Assembly (NCBI GenBank): GCA_016783145.1 | Contig: JADHXD010000037.1 | Coordinates: 1 to 37,175 of the forward strand | Source of the DNA: Anaerolineae bacterium | GTDB lineage: Bacteria > Chloroflexota > Anaerolineae > JAFGEY01 | DNA length: 37,175 bases | Direction of reading: 5' to 3' | Shown: positions 23,309 to 31,408 of the stretch, one piece after another | How positions within the stretch are numbered: the stretch's first letter is position 1 | Layout: every line of letters starts with the position of its first letter | Made by a program: the position numbers and the translations under genes | Notes under the pieces: model-generated | The model's input: the letters and a program-made list of their open reading frames with translations, nothing else | Databases searched by the model: none | What the model was told of the DNA's origin: nothing

Positions 23309-24306
23309 TCAGGCCCTCTCCCAGGCGAGTCTGCACAGGTGTGTGCCCCCTCGCAGGTCGTGGTTCGAGGTGATGTACTCCCCCCCGTCGCGATCCACGA
23401 TGATCTCGGGCGCAGCCACGGCGATCGAACCGACATAGTGGGCGCTCGCGTCTCCGACTCCAAAGTCGTGTGGATCCTCACTGCGAAAGACGTGCGTCTT
23501 GGCCGAAGCGTACTCTTCCGTTCGGAAGAGGTAGTACGCTCCCCCGCGGTAGACGACGTGCGGGCACTCTGTGCCCCACGGTCCATCGCCGTATCGCCGG
23601 TCCTGGTGCACCAGCCGCGGATCCGACCAGTGGATCAGATCGTCTGAGGTGCGGAGGTAGAACCCCGCCTCGTACGGGTCCCCCGCGTGATACCCGGCAT
23701 AGTAGAGATGCCATCGCCCGCCGATCTGGATCACGCACGGGTCTCGGGTCTCGCCCGGTCCCAGGAACAGGCGGCTGTATCTCTCTCTGTCCCGGTGACG
23801 CGTCCACCGTCGCCCGTCTTGGGAGGTCATCAGGCACATCTGGCACGCCATGCGCGGATCACCATAGGGCACGGGCAGGCCCCTCTCGTCCACGCCGGTG
23901 CCGTGGCCTCCATAGAACATCCAGTAGAGGCCTCCATCGCGGACCACAAAGGGGGCCTGGATCCACTCCTCGCCCCTCGATCGTCCAGGCTCTCCCCGGC
24001 CAAGCGATCCACGCGCAGGATCTCCCCGGTCTGGCGCCACGGCCCGGCGTCCAGGCTCTCCCCCTCCCAGTGATATAGGATCCGGCCGACGGGCGTTCCA
24101 CGAATGCATCCCCACAGGTGCCAGGCGCCATCGGGGCCCTGGTAGAGGTGGTGATCCACGCACTGGTGGGCCGGGAGCCCTTCGGTGCTGCCTTCACCTG
24201 GGCGCTCCGCGCCCAGCTCGGCCAACGGTGGGTTGGGGCCAATCAGCCAAGAGTCCCCGTCGAGCACGGGCCGCAGCCTCTCTGCCGGCCGGTCGCTAGC
24301 CCCCAT
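23309..24306 (-). pseudogene. GH43-like five-bladed beta-propeller glycosidase, frameshifted
   Basis: The N-terminal part is read from ATG 24306 (overlapping the transglycosylase stop by 11 bases) and includes DHHLYQGPDGAWHLWGCIRG and VGRILYHWEGESLD. Near 23995-24000, at a GGGG run, the frame must change to continue into EEWIQAPFVVRDGGLYWMFY, RDPCVIQIGGRWHLYYAGYH and ECPHVVYRGGAYYLF. Both halves fit one glycosidase-type propeller (GH43/GH130-like); the Asp near the start, RDP and ECP are candidate catalytic positions. One missing base (or two extra) in the G-run explains the break, either a real mutation or a sequencing error. Substrate unknown. Confidence 0.78.
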
Positions 24307-26176
24307 CGCCGCCCTCCGCGTAGAGTGTCTGGTAGACCCGGTAGCTGAGCGACACCTTTGCCAGGTACTCGCGCGTTTCCCCGTACCCGATCCAGCGCAG
24401 CAGGTCGTCCCGGTCACGGACCAGCGGGTCGTCCAGCCAGATCCCCACGCTCCCCGCGCCGCCGTTGTAAGCGGCGATGACCAGTTCGAGGTCCCCGTCA
24501 AAATGGTCGGTCAGGAAGCGCAGGAACCAGGCCCCCATACGAACGCTGGCCTCTGGCGTGTAGGCATCTCCGGGCGAGAGTTCCTCCCCCATCTGTTCTG
24601 CGATCCAGGTCTGGGTGGCAGGCATGACCTGCATCAGGCCCCGCGCCCCGACGTAAGAGAGGGCCTCCGGGTCGTAGCGGCTCTCCTCGCGCATCACGGC
24701 CCAGATGAGCAGTGGATCCACGTCGTACTCTGCCGCCGCTGCCTCTACGGTGTCCGCATAGGGCCTTGGATAGCTGAGCCGCCAGAGTGCCAGGGGGGCT
24801 CGCGGGCCCTCGCCGATCCACGCCTGGGCGATGGCCTGCGCCTCGACCACGCCACCCCGCGCGACCAACTCTTCCAGCATCGCCAGCTTTGTCTCCGGCG
24901 CGCCCTGAAACCGGGCGGCGAACGCGATCTCCATGTCCGCCAGGTCCTCCCGCCCGATCGCGCTCAGGGCTCCTGCCTTTTGGAGGATGTCGTCGCCCGC
25001 CGCTCCCAGGGGGGACGCTGCGTTCAGGTCCAACTCGCCCCCAGCGGCCCGCAGGGCGAACCAATTGAGGCCGAGACCGTCCAGCAAGGCCATTGCCTCC
25101 GCTTCCGAACCCCGATCCCCGGTTCGCTGGGAGAGGACGTAGAGGCGGTAGGCCGCGTCGTCGGCAAGGTAGGTCTGGCTTCTGCCCAGGCGGGCATAGA
25201 GGGGCAGCGTCTCCGTGAGCCGCCCCTGCGCTTCCAGCATCGCCGTCGCCGACCACCAGGCCACCGGGTACGGGCACTCGATGTAGAGCGCCAGTGCCTG
25301 CTCCGGGTCCTCGGCCTCCAGCAGCTCAGCACGGGCCAGCACGGCGTCCCCGTGGTCCACGGCCTCGTAAAGCGAGAGTGCTTCCTCCGCACGGCCAAGG
25401 CGCATCACCGATCGAGCCAGGCCCAACTGCGCCGTCGTGTCCTCCGGTTCCTCCTCCAGCCAGGTGCGATACGTCCTCTCCGCCTCCTCGTACCGTCCCA
25501 GCCCGGCCAGTGCCTGCGCGCGCAGGGGCACCGCTTCGGGGTCGTCGATCCCCCGCAGTGTCTCCAGCGCATCGCTGTAGTAGGTGGCGGCGATCAGGTC
25601 CCTGGCTGTGGCCAGAGGGTCCGGGCCTGTGCGGCGCATGCCGGCAAAGGCATCCTGCTGTTCACTCAAGAGATCGTGATACTCGGCGTACGCTCCCTCG
25701 TCCTCCCCCTGGGCCTCCAGGTAGTTGGCCAGCTCCAGGCGCAGGGCGTGGCTGTCCTCCATTGCCAGCGCCGCCCGGTACTCCTCTTCTGCCCTCGATG
25801 CCCCGATGCGCGCATAGTGCCGCGCCAGGGCGATGTGTGCCCGGTAGGCGGCCGGACTGTCGGGCCGGAAGGCGAGGATGGCCTGCAGCGTGCGTACGGC
25901 CTCCAGGCCCGGCATGGCCGCCTCGGCGGCCCAAAGCTGGGCATATTCTTCGATCTGAGGCAGCGCCTCCCCCAGCCGCTGGTAGAGCCTGGCTGCTCGC
26001 CGCGGCTCAGCGCTTTGTGCTTCCCGATAGAGCGCCTGCGGCGAGCGCAGGTGATCCCGATTGACCCACACAAGCAAGAGGGCAAGCAGCAGGATGCCCG
26101 CGACGTGCCCGATCAGGACGGGTGCCCTGGGGCCCGACCGGCGGCGCATCTCCTCACTTCCTTCCCGTTCGCTCAT
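24296..26176 (-). CDS. Soluble lytic transglycosylase (Slt70-like) with TPR superhelix
   Basis: 626 residues. A membrane segment at about 22-40 follows a basic N-terminus, placing the enzyme on the outer face of the membrane. Residues 50-460 are TPR-like helical pairs. The C-terminal SLT domain has the catalytic Glu in MREESRYDPEALS (E498), then GARGLMQVMPATQTWIAEQ and the family AYNGG motif. It cleaves the MurNAc-GlcNAc bond of peptidoglycan forming 1,6-anhydro ends. It starts three bases after the propeller gene's stop and overlaps the GH43-like gene, so the three form one operon. Confidence 0.93.
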   Translation of the reverse strand: MSEREGSEEMRRRSGPRAPVLIGHVAGILLLALLLVWVNRDHLRSPQALYREAQSAEPRRAARLYQRLGEALPQIEEYAQLWAAEAAMPGLEAVRTLQAILAFRPDSPAAYRAHIALARHYARIGASRAEEEYRAALAMEDSHALRLELANYLEAQGEDEGAYAEYHDLLSEQQDAFAGMRRTGPDPLATARDLIAATYYSDALETLRGIDDPEAVPLRAQALAGLGRYEEAERTYRTWLEEEPEDTTAQLGLARSVMRLGRAEEALSLYEAVDHGDAVLARAELLEAEDPEQALALYIECPYPVAWWSATAMLEAQGRLTETLPLYARLGRSQTYLADDAAYRLYVLSQRTGDRGSEAEAMALLDGLGLNWFALRAAGGELDLNAASPLGAAGDDILQKAGALSAIGREDLADMEIAFAARFQGAPETKLAMLEELVARGGVVEAQAIAQAWIGEGPRAPLALWRLSYPRPYADTVEAAAAEYDVDPLLIWAVMREESRYDPEALSYVGARGLMQVMPATQTWIAEQMGEELSPGDAYTPEASVRMGAWFLRFLTDHFDGDLELVIAAYNGGAGSVGIWLDDPLVRDRDDLLRWIGYGETREYLAKVSLSYRVYQTLYAEGGDGG

Positions 26177-26179
26177 CCC

Positions 26180-27241
26180 TCACTCCGCTTCCAGGTCAAA
26201 GGCGTGCAGCCGCCGGTCGATGGACCCGACCAAAAGCCTCCCCTCGACGGCGGTGGGGCCTGCCGCGATGGCCTCTCCGGTGCGGTACTTCCAGGCCAGT
26301 GCGCCGGTCTCCCGGTCCAGGCCGTAGAGATAGCCGTCGTCTGAGCCGACAAAGACGAACCGGTCCCAGGCCGCCGGAGAAGAACGGACGATGTCTCTGG
26401 CCTGGTACGTCCAGAGGAGGCGTCCATCTCGGGCGTCCAGCGCGTACAGCCGCCCGTCGTTCGCGCCCACGTACACGATACCGCCGGTCACCGTGGGCGA
26501 CGATTCGATGGCATAGTCTGCCTCGTAGGTCCAACGCACCTGGCCGCTGGCAGCCTCGAATGCGTAGAACGTGCGATCGAGGGAGCCCACATGGACCCTC
26601 CCCTGCGCCACTGCCGGCGTTGAGACGATCTCCCCTCCCGTTCGCTCGCGCCACACAAGCTGTCCGCTGGCCTGGTCGAGGGCGTACAAGTAGTCGTCAG
26701 CCGACCCGACGAACACCAGGTCCTCGCTCACCGACGCGCTTCCCTCGATCCGCCCCCCTGTCTCATATCGCCAGGCCAGCGCGCCGTCGTTCACGTCCAG
26801 GGCGTAGAGAAAGCCATCGTGCGAACCGATGTAGAGGATGCCATCGCCCATCACCGGCGACGCGGTGACCCACCCGTCTGTCTCGTACTGCCAGCGCAGG
26901 TCGCCGCTTTCGGCGTCCAGCGCATAGACCGCGCCGTCCCAGGAGCCAAAATAGATCGCACCCTCGAGCACCAGCGGCGACGACGTGACATTGTCGGCGG
27001 TCTCGTACTGCCAGAGAGCCTCTCCCGTACCGGCTTGGACGGCATGCATGGCGTTATCGTCGGCCCCCACGTAGGCGACGCTGCCGCTCACCGCCGGTCT
27101 CCCCCGGACATAGTCGCCCGCGCGATAGGCCCAGGCAAAGGAGGCTGAAAGCGTGGTCGGGATAGGGGTAGCTGTAGGCTGCACGCTTGCCGTGGTGACC
27201 AGCAAGGCCACTGCCAGGCAGATCAGAATCCTGTATACCAT
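26180..27241 (-). CDS. Secreted PQQ-type beta-propeller protein (BamB-like)
   Basis: 353 residues. A signal peptide (LICLAVALLVTTASV) precedes a Thr/Pro linker and eight or so 38-40-residue repeats of the form VYVGANDGRLYALDARDGRL, LLWTYQ. The repeats carry the A-x-D-x-x-x-G-x-x-x-W tryptophan-docking motif of PQQ/BamB propellers. No quinoprotein-specific disulfide or calcium residues were noticed, so an enzymatic PQQ role is unlikely and a binding or scaffold role is more plausible. It is first in an operon with the lytic transglycosylase, which suggests action at the envelope. Confidence 0.9.
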   Translation of the reverse strand: MVYRILICLAVALLVTTASVQPTATPIPTTLSASFAWAYRAGDYVRGRPAVSGSVAYVGADDNAMHAVQAGTGEALWQYETADNVTSSPLVLEGAIYFGSWDGAVYALDAESGDLRWQYETDGWVTASPVMGDGILYIGSHDGFLYALDVNDGALAWRYETGGRIEGSASVSEDLVFVGSADDYLYALDQASGQLVWRERTGGEIVSTPAVAQGRVHVGSLDRTFYAFEAASGQVRWTYEADYAIESSPTVTGGIVYVGANDGRLYALDARDGRLLWTYQARDIVRSSPAAWDRFVFVGSDDGYLYGLDRETGALAWKYRTGEAIAAGPTAVEGRLLVGSIDRRLHAFDLEAE

Positions 27242-27311
27242 CGCACACCCTCACTGCTCACATCGTCGTTGGGCCTCGTGCCACGTAGAGGCACCGGCCC
27301 CTCGGATCCCC

Positions 27312-27340
27312 ATTGTACCCCATCTCCCCGCCACGCGCAA
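27312..27340 (-). promoter_or_regulatory. Promoter of the propeller-transglycosylase operon
   Basis: Minus strand: TTGCGC (27340-27335), 17-base spacer, TACAAT (27317-27312) followed by GGGG. The same TACAAT box appears before the SARP and the large glycosidase genes. Confidence 0.65.
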
Positions 27341-27476
27341 AAGCGACAAGCGCCCCGCGCCCTCTGTAGTGGCGGATTCATCCGCTCTTCCCTGCCCCCG
27401 CAACGGCAAATCCATCCGCTTTCCACCTCTCCTGCACCCGCCGAGAAAACTCGCAGCAGCCACATAAACGCAACAA

Positions 27477-27514
27477 CCGGCCCCTCGCCAGAAGCAACCT
27501 CCAGCAGGGGCCGG
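27477..27514 (-). terminator. Hairpin terminator downstream of the papain-like gene
   Basis: Arms CCGGCCCCT (27477-27485) and AGGGGCCGG (27506-27514) enclose a 20-base loop. On the minus strand the stem is followed by TTGTTGCGTTTATG, a T-rich run. The stem and its CTCCAGC loop end resemble the hairpin at 36421-36463. Confidence 0.6.
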
Positions 27515-27576
27515 CTGTACTCTCGAACCCATATACCCCCGGTACACAGCCCACGACGGCGTGCCCCCGGGAAAGC

Positions 27577-27609
27577 CCGACCCCCGGATATCTCGCGTCC
27601 GGGGGTCGG
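27577..27609. terminator. 12-bp perfect hairpin downstream of the papain-like gene
   Basis: Arms CCGACCCCCGGA (27577-27588) and TCCGGGGGTCGG (27598-27609) with a 9-base loop. It is the first strong hairpin after the protease stop at 27744. The rest of 27242-27743 shows no convincing gene. Confidence 0.6.
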
Positions 27610-27743
27610 CAGTACACTTGCCTGGCTCTTCACGTCGACCAGCACGGGGCGGCGTTATGGTCTGCGGCAGCCCCGAGGAGCAGCGGAAGGGTCCAGGCTA
27701 CGTTCTTGTCTGAGGGCCAGTGCCTTTCCCGGCTACCGGCCGA

Positions 27744-29273
27744 TCACTTGCACGTTCCTGCGCGACACTTGTTCGAGCAGCAGTCGCTGTGCACATCACA
27801 CGAATCGCCCTTGGGTGCGCACGTTGGGCCGCAGTCTGGATCGCTCTCGCCGCAGTCAGGACCGCAGCACTCATCATCAAGCCCACAAGAGGGCCAGACA
27901 TAGCTGCACACCCCTGTATCAGGATCGCAGGTACCGGTTGTGCAGGCATTCCCATCGTCGCATCCAGTGACGGTGCAGCCACAGTCCAGCGGGCAGGTAT
28001 CGACCGTCTCGTCCCCTTCGCACACGCCATCGCCGCAGCACCAGCTTGGAGCGCAGTCCGCGCACTCCGGCCCTTCCTTCACCGGGTGGCAGACCCCATC
28101 ACACTTGCCCTTGAAGCAGGCACCACACGTCCCACCGCCCGCGCCACTGTCGCAGTCCGCAGAGCACGTCGTACAATCCTCGCCCTCGTCGCACAACCCG
28201 TTGCCGCAGTTGGGCAGGTCGCAGGTTTCGGTGGCCTCGGTGCAGACGGTGCCCGACCCGCACGGGTCCCCTGTCGAAGCGCAGGTATCATTCACCTCAT
28301 CACAGAACTCCGTGCCGGTGCAGAACTCGCCATCGTCGCAGGCAGGCGGCCTGCCGGCCTGGCAGGCGCCGTCCGCGCAGGTCTCGGTCCCATTGCAGTA
28401 CAGGCCATCGTTGCACTCGGCGTCTGAGGAGCAGGTCAGGGACGTCAGGCTGAAATTCGCCATGCCAAAGCTCAGGTTGTTGTAATGTCCCGAGTAGGAG
28501 ATCCAGAACGTGCCGTCGTTGTTCGGGCCGCCACCGCCCCAACTGTTCTTGCACAGGTAGGCACCCTTGGCGTCATCCCAGCCGATGAGCAGCACCGCGT
28601 GCCCTCCCTCGTAGGAGCTGGACTGGTTGACATACACATCTCCGGGGTTGCCATAGTTCCAGAACGTGAAAAAGTCGCTGTAGACGGTATACCGCCAGTA
28701 ACTCGGTCCGTAGGTGTACAGCGAGTTCTTGAAATCATTGCTACCTACTGTGTGCCAGTCGATCACGCGGTAGCCAAGTTGCGTGTAGTTGTCTTCAACG
28801 CAGGACGTCGAGTCGGACGCGGTGTAGGGAAAGTCGAGCTCGTAGAGAGGGCCCGTGGGCTCCCAGTAGCGGATCGCGCTCGAGTTCCCGCCGCTGCAGC
28901 CCCACATAGCCGTGTTGCACGAGACCTGCTGCTGCTCCGACAGGTCCTCCTCGTACCCGGCGCCGTACGCCTTGAGCATGTGCGACTCCATCGCCCCCAC
29001 GCTGGCGAACGCCCAGCAGGACCCGCACGACTTCTGGTCCTTGGCCGGGGTGACCCAGCCGTAATCTCGGGCATCGTAGGATGTTTCCAGGGCCTCAGCC
29101 ATATCCATAGGCCGGACCTTCAGGTGCTTCTGGTACGTCTCCGGGTCCAAGGGGATGTCACCGAGCGCGTACTGCGGCGTGTGCGGACCCTGGCCTCCCA
29201 AAAGCAGCACGCTGAGGAGGATGACGATCCCGGCAAGCCACCTCCTCTTCATTCTGAACCTCTTGTCGTTCAC
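27744..29273 (-). CDS. Secreted papain-family (C1A) cysteine protease with Cys-rich tail
   Basis: 509 residues. Signal anchor at about 11-27. A short pro-region, then the mature C1 domain: oxyanion Q80, nucleophile C86 in CGSCWAF, H225 in EGGHAVLLIGWDD and N243 in KNSWGGG. From residue 281 the protein is a series of disulfide-rich repeats (NDGLYCNGTETC, NCGNGLCDEGEDC). It ends in a module with cysteine spacing C-6-C-5-CC-3-C-4-C, identical to inhibitor-cystine-knot peptides. The usual C1A inhibitory prodomain is much reduced. Start GTG 29273 has AAGGAG eight bases upstream; ATG 29252 is an alternative. The tail is likely an adhesion or stability module outside the cell. Confidence 0.93.
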   Translation of the reverse strand: MNDKRFRMKRRWLAGIVILLSVLLLGGQGPHTPQYALGDIPLDPETYQKHLKVRPMDMAEALETSYDARDYGWVTPAKDQKSCGSCWAFASVGAMESHMLKAYGAGYEEDLSEQQQVSCNTAMWGCSGGNSSAIRYWEPTGPLYELDFPYTASDSTSCVEDNYTQLGYRVIDWHTVGSNDFKNSLYTYGPSYWRYTVYSDFFTFWNYGNPGDVYVNQSSSYEGGHAVLLIGWDDAKGAYLCKNSWGGGGPNNDGTFWISYSGHYNNLSFGMANFSLTSLTCSSDAECNDGLYCNGTETCADGACQAGRPPACDDGEFCTGTEFCDEVNDTCASTGDPCGSGTVCTEATETCDLPNCGNGLCDEGEDCTTCSADCDSGAGGGTCGACFKGKCDGVCHPVKEGPECADCAPSWCCGDGVCEGDETVDTCPLDCGCTVTGCDDGNACTTGTCDPDTGVCSYVWPSCGLDDECCGPDCGESDPDCGPTCAPKGDSCDVHSDCCSNKCRAGTCK

Positions 29274-29320
29274 TGTCCTGTCTCCTTTCTGCCTGCCTCT
29301 CTGCAGGCGGTGATGAGTGC

Positions 29321-29342
29321 TTGGTTACCAAGCAGTAACCAA
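29321..29342. promoter_or_regulatory. Operator-like nested palindromes at the protease promoter
   Basis: TTGGTTAC (29321-29328) and GTAACCAA (29335-29342) are inverted repeats. Overlapping them, 29319-29333 forms a second palindrome GCTTGGT-T-ACCAAGC. The site covers the predicted start of the protease transcript, the usual place for a repressor. Confidence 0.6.
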
Positions 29343-29354
29343 ATTTATACCTGG

Positions 29355-29383
29355 ATTATACCATAGATTGGCCCGGAGATCAA
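29355..29383 (-). promoter_or_regulatory. Promoter of the papain-like protease
   Basis: Minus strand: TTGATC (29383-29378), 17-base spacer, TATAAT (29360-29355). The leader is about 75 bases. Confidence 0.75.
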
Positions 29384-29398
29384 GAGGCATGTCTATAC

Positions 29399-29427
29399 TT
29401 GGACTTTGCCAAGAGTAGAGGTATAAT
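29399..29427 (+). promoter_or_regulatory. Promoter of the ParA-GAF operon
   Basis: TTGGAC (29399-29404), 17-base spacer, TATAAT (29422-29427), divergent from and 16 bases beyond the protease promoter. Transcription should begin near 29434. Confidence 0.8.
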
Positions 29428-29475
29428 AATACACAAGAACACACTGAACCCGCACAGCAAGCTGCAACTTGAGGC

Positions 29476-30273
29476 ATGCAACGCAGCTCGACATACACTG
29501 GACGCAAACGGATGACATATTTCATATCGGTCTTTAACCAAAAGGGGGGGGTGGCCAAGACGACCACCTGCCTCTCGCTGGGGGGATGCCTGGTAGAGAT
29601 GGGGCGAACGGTCCTGCTTGTGGACTTGGACCCTCAGGCCAACCTGACCGCATCCCTGACGCTGCTGCCCCGGTCGCTGACCTGTACCGTGTCCGACGTA
29701 CTGGAGGGCAAGGCCACGCTGCTCAACGCCAGCCAGAGGACCACCGTGATGGGATTGAACATCCTGCCCGCCAATGCCTCCCTGGCGCTCCTGGACAGGG
29801 CACTCTACCAAAGCGAGGCCTATGAGGTCCGGCTCAAAAACGCGGTGTCCGAACTGAATCCCGCGCTCTATGACTATGTGCTGATAGACTGCCCGCCCTC
29901 TCTGGGGCCACTGACCCTCAATGCCCTGACCGTGGCCAATCTGATGATCATCCCCACTCAGGCCGAGTACTATGCCCTCAAGTCGCTGGAGAACGTGTTT
30001 GTGCTGGTCAACCTGACGCGGCGCCGGACCAATCCCGGCCTGCGCTACCGGGTCCTGGTCACGATGTACGACCGCCGGAACGCCATCAGCGGCAGAATGT
30101 TGGAACGCATGCACGACACGTACGACAATGCCCTTTTCAACACCGTGATCGACATCGACACCAAGCTTCGCGAGGGTCCTCTGCAGGGCAAGCCGATCAC
30201 GGTCTACAGCCCGAGCACCCGAGCAGCACAGCAGTACCGTGCGCTTGCCAAGGAGGTGATGGAGTATGAGTGA
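29476..30273 (+). CDS. ParA/Soj-family ATPase
   Basis: 265 residues from ATG 29476; family alignment would favour ATG 29512 (MTYFISVFNQKGG), and neither start has a strong ribosome site. The deviant Walker A is KGGVAKTT, with both lysines kept and the usual GK changed to AK. The A' motif LVDLDPQANLT and the Walker B DYVLIDCPPSLGPLTLNAL are present. ParA ATPases form ATP-dependent dimers on DNA or membranes to position plasmids, chromosomes or protein clusters. No ParB or centromere-like repeats follow; instead an overlapping gene encodes a membrane GAF protein. This points to positioning of a membrane complex rather than DNA partition (inference). Confidence 0.9.
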   Translation: MQRSSTYTGRKRMTYFISVFNQKGGVAKTTTCLSLGGCLVEMGRTVLLVDLDPQANLTASLTLLPRSLTCTVSDVLEGKATLLNASQRTTVMGLNILPANASLALLDRALYQSEAYEVRLKNAVSELNPALYDYVLIDCPPSLGPLTLNALTVANLMIIPTQAEYYALKSLENVFVLVNLTRRRTNPGLRYRVLVTMYDRRNAISGRMLERMHDTYDNALFNTVIDIDTKLREGPLQGKPITVYSPSTRAAQQYRALAKEVMEYE

Positions 30274-31264
30274 GGAGGAGTGGGAGGGGCGGCTGGAGGG
30301 GCTCTTTTCAGGATCGGTCCCCAAGCGCGACCCAAGCCCGAGCGCCCAATCCGCGGCGGTGCGCCCGGGTGAGACGCGTACATCGAGCGGTGCGCCGTCC
30401 TTGGAGGGCGTCACCGTGTCTCCGGATCACGGAGCGACACATCCTGACCTCCTGAACCTGATCCTGGCCGCAAGCCTGGGCGGAGAAGCGGTGGCGGTGA
30501 TCGCGCTGGTGGTTGTGCTGTACCGCAACACCCCGCGCGAGATACGGGGCGCACAGACGTTCTTTGCCGCTGCCGCCTTTGTGGTCATGTCCCTGTTCCT
30601 GCTTTTCGTCCAGTGGCAGTTGGCGAAGCGGCTCTTCTCCGTCGAGCGTCTCGTTCGCAGGCGAAACGTGCAGTTGAACAAAGCGGTCACCGTGGTCCAG
30701 GGGTACCAGAAGGAGCTTGGGCGTGCTACCCAGGCCGTTCGCGACGAGCAGGCGCGTCTGGATCTATGCGCTCAGGTCGGGCGGCTTGCCGCGGGGGGGC
30801 TCCCGCCGGAGGAATTCGCCAGGCAGGCGGCAGAGCAGATCCAGGGGCGCTTTGAGCCCTGCTTTGTGAGCGTGTTTGCGCTGGACAGGGATGGCAAAGG
30901 TGCTGCGCTGCTGTCCACCGCCGGCAGTGCGAGCCGGGCTGCGCTGGCTCGGCTAGACGGCGTGGCAGTAGCCGATTCCGTCCTGCTCAGGGAATGCGTG
31001 AACCGCGGCGGACCCTACATCGTGGAGGACCTCGCGGCGAGCAGTCAGGCGGGGGAGAGTCTCGCACGCGATCCACTGCTGGTTGCGCAGACGGGCTCGG
31101 TGATCTCTGTGCCCGTGACGGCGGGGGGCCGGGCGGTGGGGGGCATCACCGTGCACTGCCAGGCATCGTCCTCCTTGGGTGAAAAGGACGCGTCCCTGCT
31201 GATGCTCGTGGCCGATCTGGCAGCGCCCTCTCTCGCCGGGGCACACCCCGGGGAGAGCCCGTAG
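30266..31264 (+). CDS. Two-TM membrane protein with coiled coil and GAF domain
   Basis: 332 residues. A disordered N-terminus (1-55), two membrane helices (about 66-92 and 104-124), a coiled coil (about 130-165) and a GAF domain (about 168-320; for example SVISVPVTAGGRAVGGITVH). No kinase, cyclase or HD output domain follows. It overlaps the ParA gene by eight bases, with GGAG sites before ATG 30266. It probably senses a ligand and either recruits or controls the ParA partner at the membrane (inference). Confidence 0.85.
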   Translation: MSEEEWEGRLEGLFSGSVPKRDPSPSAQSAAVRPGETRTSSGAPSLEGVTVSPDHGATHPDLLNLILAASLGGEAVAVIALVVVLYRNTPREIRGAQTFFAAAAFVVMSLFLLFVQWQLAKRLFSVERLVRRRNVQLNKAVTVVQGYQKELGRATQAVRDEQARLDLCAQVGRLAAGGLPPEEFARQAAEQIQGRFEPCFVSVFALDRDGKGAALLSTAGSASRAALARLDGVAVADSVLLRECVNRGGPYIVEDLAASSQAGESLARDPLLVAQTGSVISVPVTAGGRAVGGITVHCQASSSLGEKDASLLMLVADLAAPSLAGAHPGESP

Positions 31265-31314
31265 GGGCGCAGCGGACGCGGCGTGGGAACGATCTCCCGG
31301 GCGTGGAGACGTCG

Positions 31315-31355
31315 GCGAGGGGCTCGGAGGCCTGTGGAGGCCCCGAGCCCCTCGC
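31315..31355. terminator. Bidirectional terminator between convergent genes
   Basis: Arms GCGAGGGGCTCGG (31315-31327) and CCGAGCCCCTCGC (31343-31355) pair perfectly over 13 bp with a 15-base loop. It lies between the GAF gene (ends 31264) and the glycosidase gene (ends 31409). No long T-run on either strand. Confidence 0.7.
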
Positions 31356-31408
31356 TGATCCCCTCTGGCTCGTGTCACCAGCCGAGGGCACCCCCTCCAA
31401 TAAGCTCA

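Noticed and set aside
24185-26344. 719-aa open frame on the plus strand
   Set aside because: Antisense to the lytic transglycosylase, whose catalytic motifs are clear; the plus product resembles no protein.
26180-27241. PQQ-dependent dehydrogenase
   Set aside because: Repeats are of propeller type but the protein is too short and lacks recognisable cofactor and calcium residues.
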